A stretch of DNA of 64,000 nucleotides, from NCBI GenBank assembly GCA_029262815.1, contig JAJCYS010000051.1:1-64000 (forward strand), read 5' to 3'. The DNA comes from Deltaproteobacteria bacterium (GTDB taxonomy: Bacteria; Bdellovibrionota; JAJCYS01). Under the pieces are notes generated by a model. That model had not been told where the DNA came from. It saw only the letters and a list, made by a program, of their open reading frames with translations, and did no database searches. A program made the translations under genes and the position numbers. Positions 34,083 to 42,823 of this stretch are shown here, piece by piece (within the stretch, counting starts at the first letter, position 1; each line of letters starts with the position of its first letter).

Positions 34083-35210
34083 ATGAGTTTTCGCAATGGA
34101 TTGTGGAGCGTCGGATTGTCTTGGAGTTTGTTTCTACAGGCTTGTCCACATTCTGACCTGGCCTCTTATTTTGAGACTAAAGCTCAATTCCGAAAAAATA
34201 TTATTCCAATAAATCGAGTTACACTCAAAGGCAATCCTGCTGTGACGGCCCATAGGCAATCCATCGTAGATTTTTATCATTATCATTTGGCAACATTTTA
34301 TCAGCTTGAATCGTCTCAAGTGAGTGGGGTGATGTATCCACTGTCAGGATACGATACGAGTCCTCGATTCTTTTTTCCGCATGCCCAATTTTTTGTTTCT
34401 GTTAATAAAGCAGGTGCCTTTTTTGATCCTCTTTTTCTGCATTCAGAAAAACGCATTGAGATTGTAAAAGAAGATTTGATTGGCGATCTTTTCCTTTATG
34501 AACGGTTTAACTGTTCGAGTGATTCTAATAGGTTAAAGCGCGTTTTTTTGGATGATAATCAGATGATTGAACCGAGTGATGCATTAGCGTATTTAAACAA
34601 GCTGTATATTGGGTTGGGACACATGACGCCTGGTGAGGTGTCCCAATTTGGTGAGGGTAAATATGGTGTATTCGGTCGCATGGTTTCACGTCTCTTAGCT
34701 TCGTATGCCACGGTCACACTTTATGAGGTTGTTGCGTTTTCGGATAGTTCAAGTGAACGAGTGCATGGGTATTTTGATTTTTCGGTAGATAATAGCCCGT
34801 TAAAACAGCGCTGGTATTACATTCAAGGTAAATTAGTTGACGGGGAGTTAGACGAATTCAGTCCGATCGATTTGGGTATACACGTGCTACCCGCAACTTT
34901 ATTTCAGCACATAAATGCCTTAGTCGTGAGAGGCAGTATGTCGAAACTATTTATTCCCAATAAAACAGGAATTTATTATGGATCAGAGTTTTTGCCTTTC
35001 AATTTATTTGAATTGATCACTCAAAGAAGGGAGGCGTACATGGTTGAAGGATGGCAGGTGGGATCGGTTTTTGATATGGGTGAAACGGGTTATGACATGA
35101 TGCCCAATCCTTCAGGTAAGGTAACCATTAAGTCTTTAAAGGTGCGAAAAGATTTTAAGTTTTCGTATGAACTTGGAATGCGAATGACGCATCTTAAACG
35201 CTCACAATAG
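34083..35210 (+). CDS. Secreted protein, orphan YPxSGxD family, member B
   Basis: The protein has 375 residues, with a weak signal peptide (MSFRNGLWSVGLSWSLFLQAC) ending near a Cys. It is the tandem paralogue of member A: VMYPLSGYDTSPRFFFP, VSVNKAGAFFDP, RVHGYFDF and WYYIQGKLVD, VVRGSMSKL, MVEGWQ, and the C-terminal FSYELGMRMT. It starts 2 bases after member A's stop, so the pair is cotranscribed and probably translationally coupled. It is followed 60 bases later by a secreted EEP-type nuclease/phosphodiesterase gene. Role unknown. Confidence 0.7.
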   Translation: MSFRNGLWSVGLSWSLFLQACPHSDLASYFETKAQFRKNIIPINRVTLKGNPAVTAHRQSIVDFYHYHLATFYQLESSQVSGVMYPLSGYDTSPRFFFPHAQFFVSVNKAGAFFDPLFLHSEKRIEIVKEDLIGDLFLYERFNCSSDSNRLKRVFLDDNQMIEPSDALAYLNKLYIGLGHMTPGEVSQFGEGKYGVFGRMVSRLLASYATVTLYEVVAFSDSSSERVHGYFDFSVDNSPLKQRWYYIQGKLVDGELDEFSPIDLGIHVLPATLFQHINALVVRGSMSKLFIPNKTGIYYGSEFLPFNLFELITQRREAYMVEGWQVGSVFDMGETGYDMMPNPSGKVTIKSLKVRKDFKFSYELGMRMTHLKRSQ

Positions 35211-35270
35211 TAAGCCATTTGGTAAAAGGACTGTGTTAAGGATACAATAAGGTAACAAGGAAGTTGCTGA

Positions 35271-36344
35271 ATGACACGGATCGTCATTGGCGTTGCTGTC
35301 TTTTTTCTATACCCTATAGCTATGGCCGATACACTGAAAATAGTGGATTTCAATGTCTGGATGGGTAATACGGGCAGAGGAAAGATCCAAATGCCCGATT
35401 TTGAAACAAAGAGCCAACGCACAAGTAGATATGAAGCTCAAGTTGAGGCGTTAAAAGCACTGGCGCCTGACGTGCTTTTTCTGCAAGAGTTGAGCCCCAT
35501 CCGTAAACGCGCTTATCACATCGCCGAAGCCTTAGGGATGGATGTCATCCTCAGAGGAGATAACTCTGGCATTCGTATTGGACCTGTGGGGTTGCCTCTT
35601 AATTTGAATATGGGCGTGGCTATCTTTGCCAAAAAAGAGCTTAACCTTATACAAGTTGAGGTTGAGCCGTGGCGGATGTCACGAGGGGTGTTGCCAGGGT
35701 TTCCATGGGGATTTGCAAACAAATGGATTTCATTCCAGCTGTCAGAGCGTCGCGTCTATTTAGTAGGCCAGATCCAATGGCAAGGGCAAGAACTAGTACT
35801 ATTGAATACCCACTTTCATTCAGATCCTGATTTAAGCAGTGTGAACTTAGAAATCATTCAATCTCTTGAGCAGGAACGGTCCATCACATCCGCTGAAGTT
35901 CAGGCCATCAAAACTCAGATGAAACACTCGGATGCTATTAGAGATCAGGGGGCAGATTTTTTAATCGAAGTGCTCAAGGGTGAGAGTCGTCCTATCATTG
36001 TGGCAGGTGATTTTAATGTGCATTCTGATAATAAGCTCATAAAAAAGTTTATTGGTGCAGGATACATCGATTACACTTCAGGCATCCCTTTCACATGGGA
36101 GCCTGATAACCCTTTGGTTAAATGTCAAGAAACATTTAATCAAACACACTTAGCCCCACTGAATGGCGTAAGTCGTTTTATGATCCAAAGAGATTTAGTG
36201 CCTAGAAAATTGGACTATATATTTGGACGTGGATTTACCCCTGTTATGAAAGTAGATAAAGCAACCCGTATTGATCCTGTGTTCAATAAACTGCCGTTGT
36301 CAGATCATCACGCTGTGCAGGTACTACTCCATTATTGTCAATAG
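35271..36344 (+). CDS. Secreted endonuclease/exonuclease/phosphatase-family enzyme
   Basis: The protein has 357 residues. An AAGGAA site precedes the ATG. The signal peptide MTRIVIGVAVFFLYPIAMA is followed by the EEP fold with its catalytic set in order: Asn in IVDFNVWMG, Glu in VLFLQELSP, NTHFHSDPD, AGDFNVHSD, RKLDYIFG and the terminal SDHHAVQV. The fold is shared by DNase I, exonuclease III, sphingomyelinases and inositol phosphatases. With a signal peptide and this insert pattern, a neutral sphingomyelinase-like or DNase-like phosphodiesterase is most likely. Mg2+ dependence is expected. Confidence 0.88.
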   Translation: MTRIVIGVAVFFLYPIAMADTLKIVDFNVWMGNTGRGKIQMPDFETKSQRTSRYEAQVEALKALAPDVLFLQELSPIRKRAYHIAEALGMDVILRGDNSGIRIGPVGLPLNLNMGVAIFAKKELNLIQVEVEPWRMSRGVLPGFPWGFANKWISFQLSERRVYLVGQIQWQGQELVLLNTHFHSDPDLSSVNLEIIQSLEQERSITSAEVQAIKTQMKHSDAIRDQGADFLIEVLKGESRPIIVAGDFNVHSDNKLIKKFIGAGYIDYTSGIPFTWEPDNPLVKCQETFNQTHLAPLNGVSRFMIQRDLVPRKLDYIFGRGFTPVMKVDKATRIDPVFNKLPLSDHHAVQVLLHYCQ

Positions 36345-36412
36345 CTTGCTTCTCTATAAGAAGATCATTAAAATTGTAAATTAGCGTATCGTTTAATATT
36401 GGGGGAAAAATT

Positions 36413-36799
36413 ATGATTTTGTCACACACATTTGCCATGATTATCGGACAGTCTATGATGGTGATAGGCCTTGGGGTGTTATTAAACCCTGATGTATATC
36501 AAAAAGTGGTTGAAGAGTTTAGGAAAAGTGAAGGACTTCGATATTTTGGAGGTTGGTTAGGCGTCGTACTCGGCGTAACCTTTATCTCGGTCCACAATAT
36601 TTGGGGTTGGCACTGGTCAGTCATTATCACAGTCATGGGCTGGATCTGGTTCATCGAAGGGGTATACTTTACTCTTTTTCCAAAACTTGCAAAACAGTTT
36701 CTCGAAGCCTATCAATTGGGAGATCCCGCGTGTCGTATCGTAGGCGCTTTTTCATTAGGCTTGGGTTCAGCCCTGACGTTCTTAGGGTACATGTACTGA
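36413..36799 (+). CDS. Small integral membrane protein, unknown function
   Basis: The protein has 128 residues and four membrane helices: FAMIIGQSMMVIGLGVLL, RYFGGWLGVVLGVTFISV, HWSVIITVMGWIWFIEGVYFTLFP and GAFSLGLGSALTFLGYMY. A GGGGGA site precedes the ATG. The pattern resembles small uncharacterised membrane proteins of many bacteria; I cannot assign a numbered family. It converges on the glycosyltransferase fusion gene, 8 bases away. Confidence 0.65.
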   Translation: MILSHTFAMIIGQSMMVIGLGVLLNPDVYQKVVEEFRKSEGLRYFGGWLGVVLGVTFISVHNIWGWHWSVIITVMGWIWFIEGVYFTLFPKLAKQFLEAYQLGDPACRIVGAFSLGLGSALTFLGYMY

Positions 36800-36806
36800 T
36801 CTGATA

Positions 36807-38120
36807 CTAGTTTTTGTGCGAATTTAAACCAGCCCGATACCAGGCGGCAATTTTTTTGGGCGGTAGCTTTAAGTAGAATCCTGCGGCGCACATCCAAAAG
36901 AGCCGAGTCGTACGAAGGAATCCCAGTTGTTGCCAGCGTCTAGGTGAAGTGAGTACTTTATAGGGTAGTGTGCAAATTTTGCCATGACGGTTGAGAATTC
37001 GCATTAGTGCAGCATCCTCAAGAATTGGTATTTGAGGGAAACCTTGAATAGAGTCAAACAGGGATTTATTCAAAAAAATCCCTTGATCACTAAACGGCAA
37101 TTTGAGCAGACGTGTTCGGAGTGAAACGGCGCCTTCAATTGCCCGAAAATACCAATGACTCGCGTCGATACCAAGTTCAAAAGAGCCTCCTGAAATCTTA
37201 GGGTGAATCAGCGCTGATCGAATTAAATAATCAAAGTGAATGGGTAAAGTTGTATCGGCATGTAGGAACAGTAGGTGATGTCCGGAGGCAAGATGAGCAC
37301 CTGCATTCATTTGGGAAGCTCGCCCTTTGGGTGCTTCACATACATGGGCGCCCATTTTTGTTGCAATTTGTGGTGTAGCATCAGAGCTTCCACCATCAGA
37401 AACGATGATTTCAGAATGTGCGCTTTGGGCAACGCTCGTTAATGTTTTTGGCAAATTTTTTGCTTCGTTAACCGTTGGAATGATGATCGAAAGTTTAGGA
37501 TATTTTTTGATCTTTGCGTAATTCCAGTTGAGTAGATCCATGGGCTGGTCAACATCAGAAAGTTGGGGCAGTGTACTAGACGTCCATCCAATTTTTTTAA
37601 ACTTTTGGATGGTTTGATCAAAAACTTTGTCGGTGCTCCATGAAATATCTTTAAAAACCTCAGGATGAAATGCATTCAGTCCTAATAGGTAGTATCCCCC
37701 ATCTTCAGCAGGTCCTAAAACAGCATTGTGTTTACTTAATCTATCAAATGCATCAAGCGCAATAGATTCGTCCAAATCTGGACAGTCAGCACCGATCACA
37801 AGGACTTGTTTTCCGCCTTGCGCAAAACGAAGCTGAGTCGCATGTGCAAGTCTTATGCCTAAATTTCCATCAGGTTGTTGTTCATACGAAAGTCGGGAGC
37901 CAAGCCATCGGATCATTGTGTTTTTAAATGCACCTGAATATGAAACAGTAATGCGAATCTTATGTTTTACCAGTAGTCGTTGGGCCCAAATGAGGGTATA
38001 TTCGGTCAAATGGCGATGAATCAAAGCGGCCTGTTCTACTGAAAGTGAACTAGTGAGGCGTGTTTTAACTTTTCCGGGTGTTGGGTATTTTGTCAAAATA
38101 ACAAGGTGGCGTTTCCCCAT
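36807..38120 (-). CDS. Fused TIGR04282/TIGR04283-type glycosyltransferase protein
   Basis: The protein has 437 residues. Residues 1-200 are a TIGR04282/DUF2064 domain (nucleotidyltransferase-like GT-A fold): ILTKYPTPGKVKTRLTSSL, VIGADCPDLDE and GPAEDGGYYLLGL. Residues about 210-437 are a GT2 glycosyltransferase of the TIGR04283 type: LSIIIPTVNEAKNLPKTL, IIVSDGGSSDAT, APKGRASQMNAGA, LFLHADTTLP and ILEDAALMRIL with a C-terminal SPRRW. The two are usually separate neighbouring genes, found near arsenosugar or glycolipid loci. Here they form one chain, linking the two steps physically. The sugar and acceptor are unknown. Confidence 0.9.
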   Translation of the reverse strand: MGKRHLVILTKYPTPGKVKTRLTSSLSVEQAALIHRHLTEYTLIWAQRLLVKHKIRITVSYSGAFKNTMIRWLGSRLSYEQQPDGNLGIRLAHATQLRFAQGGKQVLVIGADCPDLDESIALDAFDRLSKHNAVLGPAEDGGYYLLGLNAFHPEVFKDISWSTDKVFDQTIQKFKKIGWTSSTLPQLSDVDQPMDLLNWNYAKIKKYPKLSIIIPTVNEAKNLPKTLTSVAQSAHSEIIVSDGGSSDATPQIATKMGAHVCEAPKGRASQMNAGAHLASGHHLLFLHADTTLPIHFDYLIRSALIHPKISGGSFELGIDASHWYFRAIEGAVSLRTRLLKLPFSDQGIFLNKSLFDSIQGFPQIPILEDAALMRILNRHGKICTLPYKVLTSPRRWQQLGFLRTTRLFWMCAAGFYLKLPPKKIAAWYRAGLNSHKN

Positions 38121-38198
38121 GATCGAAATTTAGCATAGTGAGAAAAGAGATAGGATGCAAGAGTTGAACGCGGACACGTTCAGGTTCATACTATATCC

Positions 38199-39263
38199 AT
38201 GGATTCACTCGAAACAATTACAAGTCGGCAATATAAGAGCACATTTCCTGATCGATTTTTTCTAGATGCTTCAGACCCCGAAAGTCTACGAACGTATTTA
38301 TTGGGTCAAAAATGGATCTTACCAGAAGAACAAATTGTGGAGGTTGAGCGACCTGGGGATGGCAACATGAATTGCACCTTGCGAGTGAAGACAACAGCGA
38401 AATCGTTTATCATGAAGCAATCCCGTCCGTGGGTAGAGAAATATCCGCATATTCCGGCCCCCGGAGACCGTGTGCTTGTTGAAGCGGCTTTTTATAACCA
38501 GATTCACCTGTTGGTTTCAAAAGACATGCCAAAGCTAATTGCTTGTGATGAGCAATCAAGGGTTCTCATTTTTCAAGATCTTGGGGAAGCAAAAGATTAT
38601 TCCGACCTCTATAGCTCAACAACGACGTTGAATGAAGAGGAGTGTTTAGTTTTAGGGTCTTACTTGTCAAATTTACATGGCTACTCATATGGCCAAAAAG
38701 TGCCTGATGTGTTCGAAAATAATGAAATGAGAGCATTGAATCATGAGCACATGTTTGTGATTCCCTTAGATCCCAACAACAGTTTGAAGTTGGATGAAAT
38801 GACAGATGGACTTTCTCAGCTGGCAAATGAACTTCAATCAAACGAAGCCTACGTTTCACGTGTGTATCAATTAGGGCAGCTCTATCTGGCCAAAGTGGGG
38901 ACAGTATTGGTGCATGGAGATTACTATCCGGGTAGTTGGATACGTTCGTATGATGGATTGCGTGTGATCGATCCAGAATTTTGTTACTGGGGGGCGCCGG
39001 AATTCGATTTGGGCGTTATGTTGGCTCATTTGATTATTTCAAATCATGATACTGATGCCATCGCACCCATATTTAAAGCCTATAATCCAGCATTTCGGAC
39101 CGATAAGGTTTTAATGATGCAATACGCTGGTGTTGAATTGATGCGTCGGTTGATTGGTGTTGCTCAGTTGCCTTTAAAGGCTTCTTTGGCTCAAAAAGAA
39201 ATTTGGCTCAAAAAATCTGTGTCTTTTGTACTCTCGCCCAATACTGAAGAATTTGAGTTTTAG
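38199..39263 (+). CDS. Phosphotransferase of the APH/methylthioribose-kinase-like family
   Basis: The protein has 354 residues with a protein-kinase-like small-molecule kinase fold. An N-lobe lysine sits in KSFIMKQSRPWVEKYP, LIFQDLGEAKDYSDLY is the hinge, and VLVHGDYYPGSWI is the Brenner-type catalytic loop (H-G-D). VIDPEFCYWGAPEFDLGVML supplies the metal-binding Asp. The PEF-x-x-W/Y-G-x-P-EFD pattern is closest to 5-methylthioribose kinase, but the protein is shorter than typical MtnK and no methionine-salvage genes are nearby. The substrate is uncertain. Confidence 0.78.
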   Translation: MDSLETITSRQYKSTFPDRFFLDASDPESLRTYLLGQKWILPEEQIVEVERPGDGNMNCTLRVKTTAKSFIMKQSRPWVEKYPHIPAPGDRVLVEAAFYNQIHLLVSKDMPKLIACDEQSRVLIFQDLGEAKDYSDLYSSTTTLNEEECLVLGSYLSNLHGYSYGQKVPDVFENNEMRALNHEHMFVIPLDPNNSLKLDEMTDGLSQLANELQSNEAYVSRVYQLGQLYLAKVGTVLVHGDYYPGSWIRSYDGLRVIDPEFCYWGAPEFDLGVMLAHLIISNHDTDAIAPIFKAYNPAFRTDKVLMMQYAGVELMRRLIGVAQLPLKASLAQKEIWLKKSVSFVLSPNTEEFEF

Positions 39264-39264
39264 A

Positions 39265-40434
39265 TTACGGGTAGGGAACCGTTAAAAACTCTTCGATTGT
39301 TTTCTGATAAGATAATCCGTCTTTGTATCCAATTTCAATAAGTGCATTGCAGTATGAAGGATCGAACAAAAGATAGCTGATAATTTCGGCGGCTTCTTCC
39401 ATCGACCCCATCCCTTTAATAAGATGCTTTAATATTTTGGGTAAATGTTGACTTTTCTCTCCAGCCAGCTGGCCTAAATCAACTGATGGCTGAATATAAG
39501 TTAGATGGATAGGTTTGAGACGAAAGCTATGTGCTGATTGATGTTGAGACTTCATCATAGTCACGATGTTGTTGAGTCTCAATAGACGTTCTACGTCTAA
39601 ATCCATGTTATCTAGAAAGACGCCGTCCAAAATAACACCAATGACACGAGCGATCGTGGGCTCCAAATGTTTTATTTTTTTATCTTGAGGACTAACCTTA
39701 CTTTTGACGCCGATTGCTAGTATTTTTTGTGCACCTAGATGAACCGCAGGGCTTAATGGGGCCACGTTTCTGAGACATCCATCGCCATAAAACGTGCCAC
39801 CTAAATAAACGGGTGAAAAAAAGATCGGTATGGCAGATGATGCTAGGATGTGTTTGGGTTGAATCACGGCCAGCTCACTTCGTCGATCACCGCGGTGCCA
39901 CATTTGTACTGTTTCACGGGATTGAACGAATGTAATCGTTTCAGCAGTTTCATATTTTGTCGCGCTAATAGCCAGTGCATCGAAATGACCATTTTTCAAA
40001 TTTCTTTTAATTCGTAATTGGGAAATGGTTTGGTTTAGCAATTCTTTGAGTGGTTCTGTGTTGAGGATGTTTCTTGCCTTATGCCCATCATAGAGTCCAC
40101 CAAGAGTTAATGAAGTCAGCCAATTCAACCCTGATTCTCCAACAGCCAATGCACCTGTTTTGAAAACTCGTTTTGGGGTGAGAGATAGCCAGACCGCCTC
40201 CAAGTTCTTCATGCCGATTTTAATATTGTGGGTATAGCCTGCATAAAATGCAGCATTAATGGCGCCCGCACTAACCCCCGTATAAATGTCAAAGGGTTTT
40301 TTGATACCTAGGTTCAAAGCAATTTCAGTGATCGCTTTAAGTACCCCAGCTTGGTAGGCTCCTCGAGCACCGCCCCCAGATAATACAAGGCTACGACGTG
40401 TTTTGTCTTCAATAGATGTAGATTGTTGTGTCAT
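39265..40434 (-). CDS. Patatin-like phospholipase
   Basis: The protein has 389 residues, no signal peptide. Patatin catalytic elements: the oxyanion loop SGGGARGAYQAG near residue 20, the nucleophile elbow GVSAGAINAAF, and the catalytic Asp in YGDGCLRNVAPLSPAVHLGA. The LILAIGV-type strand follows. Members hydrolyse acyl chains of phospholipids; in host-associated or predatory bacteria some act as effectors, but this one lacks an obvious export signal. The stop lies 2 bases from the kinase-like gene, and it is divergent from pdxH. Confidence 0.88.
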   Translation of the reverse strand: MTQQSTSIEDKTRRSLVLSGGGARGAYQAGVLKAITEIALNLGIKKPFDIYTGVSAGAINAAFYAGYTHNIKIGMKNLEAVWLSLTPKRVFKTGALAVGESGLNWLTSLTLGGLYDGHKARNILNTEPLKELLNQTISQLRIKRNLKNGHFDALAISATKYETAETITFVQSRETVQMWHRGDRRSELAVIQPKHILASSAIPIFFSPVYLGGTFYGDGCLRNVAPLSPAVHLGAQKILAIGVKSKVSPQDKKIKHLEPTIARVIGVILDGVFLDNMDLDVERLLRLNNIVTMMKSQHQSAHSFRLKPIHLTYIQPSVDLGQLAGEKSQHLPKILKHLIKGMGSMEEAAEIISYLLFDPSYCNALIEIGYKDGLSYQKTIEEFLTVPYP

Positions 40435-40512
40435 TACGTTAGTATCCCGCTCCAGTATATCGTATTGCTTGCATGTAAGGTAAGAGGTGGGTTACATTCA
40501 CAGGTGATAAAT

Positions 40513-41094
40513 ATGTTGCTTGATAATCCCATAGATCAGTTTAAGGTATGGTTTGAAGAAGCCAAAACGTCTCAGGAGTTGTGTCCTCAGGGCATGGTGC
40601 TGGCTACCGTTGATGAACAGGGCCATCCAGCTGCACGAGTTGTTCTTTATAAAGGACTTTATGAAGATGGCTTTCTTTTTTACACAAATTATAATAGTCC
40701 AAAAGGGCATGAGCTCGTTGTCCAACCCCGAGCATCACTTGTGTTCTATTGGGCATCCATGGGCAAACAGCTTCGTATAGATGGCGATGTGGAGAAAGCC
40801 CCAAGGTCTATATCCGAAGCTTATTTCAAATCTCGAGCTCGGTTGAGTCAGTTGGGCGCTTGGGCGTCAGAGCAAAGTGAAGTGGTTGAAAGCCGTGAGG
40901 CGCTCGAAGCCCGTTTCAAGACTTTTGAATCTAAATTTTCTGGCAAAGAAGTGCCCTGTCCGCCCCATTGGGGGGGGTATCGGTTGATGCCAATTAGTTT
41001 TGAGTTTTGGATTGAACAGCCAGGCCGATTTCATGACCGAATCAAGTATGTCAGAACGAAAGAAACGTGGAAAAAAACAAGGCTCTCACCATAG
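40513..41094 (+). CDS. pdxH: Pyridoxamine 5'-phosphate oxidase
   Basis: The protein has 193 residues from the ATG at 40513, which follows AGGTGA; longer upstream codons would overlap the divergent patatin gene and do not fit the family. The FMN-dependent enzyme makes pyridoxal phosphate from PNP or PMP. Landmarks are ARVVLYKGLYEDGFLFYTNYNSPKG, the FMN site; VFYWASMGKQLRIDG; and SRARLSQLGAWASEQS. The C-terminus holds WGGYRLMP, FWIEQPGRFHDRIKY and TRLSP. A G8 run lies within the WGGY codons. The N-terminus is shorter than in E. coli PdxH, which is common. PLP made here would serve rocD and the dehydratase. Confidence 0.95.
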   Translation: MLLDNPIDQFKVWFEEAKTSQELCPQGMVLATVDEQGHPAARVVLYKGLYEDGFLFYTNYNSPKGHELVVQPRASLVFYWASMGKQLRIDGDVEKAPRSISEAYFKSRARLSQLGAWASEQSEVVESREALEARFKTFESKFSGKEVPCPPHWGGYRLMPISFEFWIEQPGRFHDRIKYVRTKETWKKTRLSP

Positions 41095-41168
41095 GGCCGG
41101 AATAAAGAGCTTTTTAGTCAGTCCAGACAATTCAAGTTATACTATAGATATACCCAAAGGTTGTTGAT

Positions 41169-42377
41169 ATGAATACATCTGATTCAGGGCTGATATTTTT
41201 CTTTCACGGATTGGCGCAGAAGCATTTTGGCATTCCGCCAGATTTGCTCAATAATTTTATTATTTCTATTCTAGTTCTATTTCTGTTCAGTTTAGGAAGG
41301 CTTTTTCTGTCTCGATTCACAGAAAAGCGAAAAGATGGGGAATATACCAAAATTGTGATTTATAAGGTCGGGCACGATGTGCTCTATTTTATGGCCTTAA
41401 TTGTGCTTTTGAAGATTTGGCTTGCAGGGAAATCTGGATTGGCCAGTTACCTGGGCATTCCATTGCCATTGATGGATCAAATTGCGAATAGCATTCTTGT
41501 CGTCTTATTTTATTTTGTCGCAAAACGTATTTCATCGCGCTTGTATTTATTGAGAAGTTTTGATGTCTCACGCCATTATACGTTTAACAAAAGCGTCAGT
41601 GTTGCGTTAGCTGTACTTGTTGTCCTAGTGCTGATTAAAATATGGTTGGTCGGTGAAACAAATTTAACGACCTATTTTGGGTTGCTCTCAGCTGGGATTG
41701 CGATCGCACTTCAAGATTTGGTGGTGAGTTTGGCTGCAGGGATTTATTTGATTGTGCTAAAGCCATTCAAAGTAGGTCAACGAGTCCAGGTCATGAATTT
41801 TATCGGTGATGTGGCAGATATGGGCTGGTTTCATTTTTCTCTGATGGAGATTGGACAATGGGTGAAGGCCGAGCAGGCAACAGGACGGATTCTGCATTTT
41901 CCGAATAGTGTGATTTTTAAGAACCCCGTGGCGAACTATAATGCAGGATTTGAATTTATTTGGAGTGAGATTCCCGTGGTCGTAACCTTTGAGAGCAATT
42001 GGGAAAAGGCCTATGGCATTATTAAACATATTGCAGGAGAGCATACGGCGCGAATTTCTGAAATTGCAACACAACAGATGCGCGAATCTGCACAAGAGTT
42101 TAAATTTACAGCGGCACAGCTTGAACCTGTTGTATGGACATCTGTTGAAAATAACGGTGTTTTGTTGACGCTGCGCTTTTTGTGTCCGCCTAGTCGTCGT
42201 CGTGCGTTTGATTCTCGTATTTGGCAAGCTATTTTAAAAGCATTTGCAAAAGAAGCGGATATAGATTTTGCCTATCCTACACAGCGATTTTTCAACAATT
42301 CTAATGAAGGTAAACCAGCTGCTGGAGGCCCAGCCGCTGAACAGATTCCTCAAGCTGAAGAACAGGCTGAGTCTTAG
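41169..42377 (+). CDS. MscS-family mechanosensitive channel
   Basis: The protein has 402 residues and about five membrane helices. The pore helix TM3 and following beta domain are recognisable from TYFGLLSAGIAIALQDLVVSLAAGIYLIVLKPFKVGQRVQVMNFIGDV, with the A/G-rich pattern, then GRILHFPNSVIFKNPVANY. The C-terminus after the core is low-complexity and rich in Ala, Pro, Gln and Glu (GKPAAGGPAAEQIPQAEEQAES). It protects the inner membrane by releasing solutes on osmotic downshock. Extra N-terminal helices place it with larger MscS relatives. The next gene starts 8 bases downstream. Confidence 0.9.
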   Translation: MNTSDSGLIFFFHGLAQKHFGIPPDLLNNFIISILVLFLFSLGRLFLSRFTEKRKDGEYTKIVIYKVGHDVLYFMALIVLLKIWLAGKSGLASYLGIPLPLMDQIANSILVVLFYFVAKRISSRLYLLRSFDVSRHYTFNKSVSVALAVLVVLVLIKIWLVGETNLTTYFGLLSAGIAIALQDLVVSLAAGIYLIVLKPFKVGQRVQVMNFIGDVADMGWFHFSLMEIGQWVKAEQATGRILHFPNSVIFKNPVANYNAGFEFIWSEIPVVVTFESNWEKAYGIIKHIAGEHTARISEIATQQMRESAQEFKFTAAQLEPVVWTSVENNGVLLTLRFLCPPSRRRAFDSRIWQAILKAFAKEADIDFAYPTQRFFNNSNEGKPAAGGPAAEQIPQAEEQAES

Positions 42378-42385
42378 GTGACTCG

Positions 42386-42763
42386 GTGGTTGTTTTTTTA
42401 GATCTTTTTTTTCTGACGTTTCACACAGGGCTTATAGGGTTCGTGCTTTTTGGTTGGCTGATCAGACGAATGCAACGCATCCATTTAATGACATGTGGAC
42501 TCATTCTCCTATCCTGGGTTGGTTTGGGATTCTGGTATGGGTTCGGATACTGTCCGTGTACGGATTGGCATTGGCAGGTTCGGACTCAGTTGGGTGATCA
42601 AGTGCTGCCCAATTCGTATATCAAATTTTTACTGGATCGATTGACAGGGTTGAATTGGCCTGCGCAAGTGGTGGATGAAATGACTCTGGCTTTATTTTTG
42701 CATGTGGCACTTTTGTCTCTCATATTAGTTGTGACGGATGGATTTAGAATGCGAAGAGAATAA
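42386..42763 (+). CDS. DUF2784-like small membrane protein
   Basis: The protein has 125 residues and three to four membrane helices. Recognisable features are an N-terminal FHTGLIGFVLFGWLIRRMQRIHL and the conserved WYGFGYCPCTDWHWQVRTQLG with paired Cys, followed by SYIKFLLDRLTG. These are typical of the DUF2784-related group found in Bacteroidota and Proteobacteria; function is unknown. It lies 8 bases after the channel gene and is followed directly by a strong terminator. Confidence 0.75.
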   Translation: MVVFLDLFFLTFHTGLIGFVLFGWLIRRMQRIHLMTCGLILLSWVGLGFWYGFGYCPCTDWHWQVRTQLGDQVLPNSYIKFLLDRLTGLNWPAQVVDEMTLALFLHVALLSLILVVTDGFRMRRE

Positions 42764-42800
42764 AAAAAACGGGCGCTTCATGTGAAGCGCCCGTTTTTTT
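42764..42800. terminator. Strong bidirectional rho-independent terminator
   Basis: The stem GGGCGCTTCA/TGAAGCGCCC is extended by A-run/T-run pairing and ends in CGTTTTTTT on the plus strand, with AAAAAAAC at the left for the minus strand. It directly follows the DUF2784-like stop and lies 24 bases beyond the stop of the minus-strand gene at 42824, so it can end both convergent transcripts. Confidence 0.9.
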
Positions 42801-42823
42801 GAATTTTGAATATTAGCAAAGTC

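Noticed and set aside
41757..42227. Minus-strand open frame of 156 codons inside the MscS channel gene
   Set aside because: The channel gene is certain from conserved motifs; the opposite frame is basic, Cys/His-scattered sequence without start signals.
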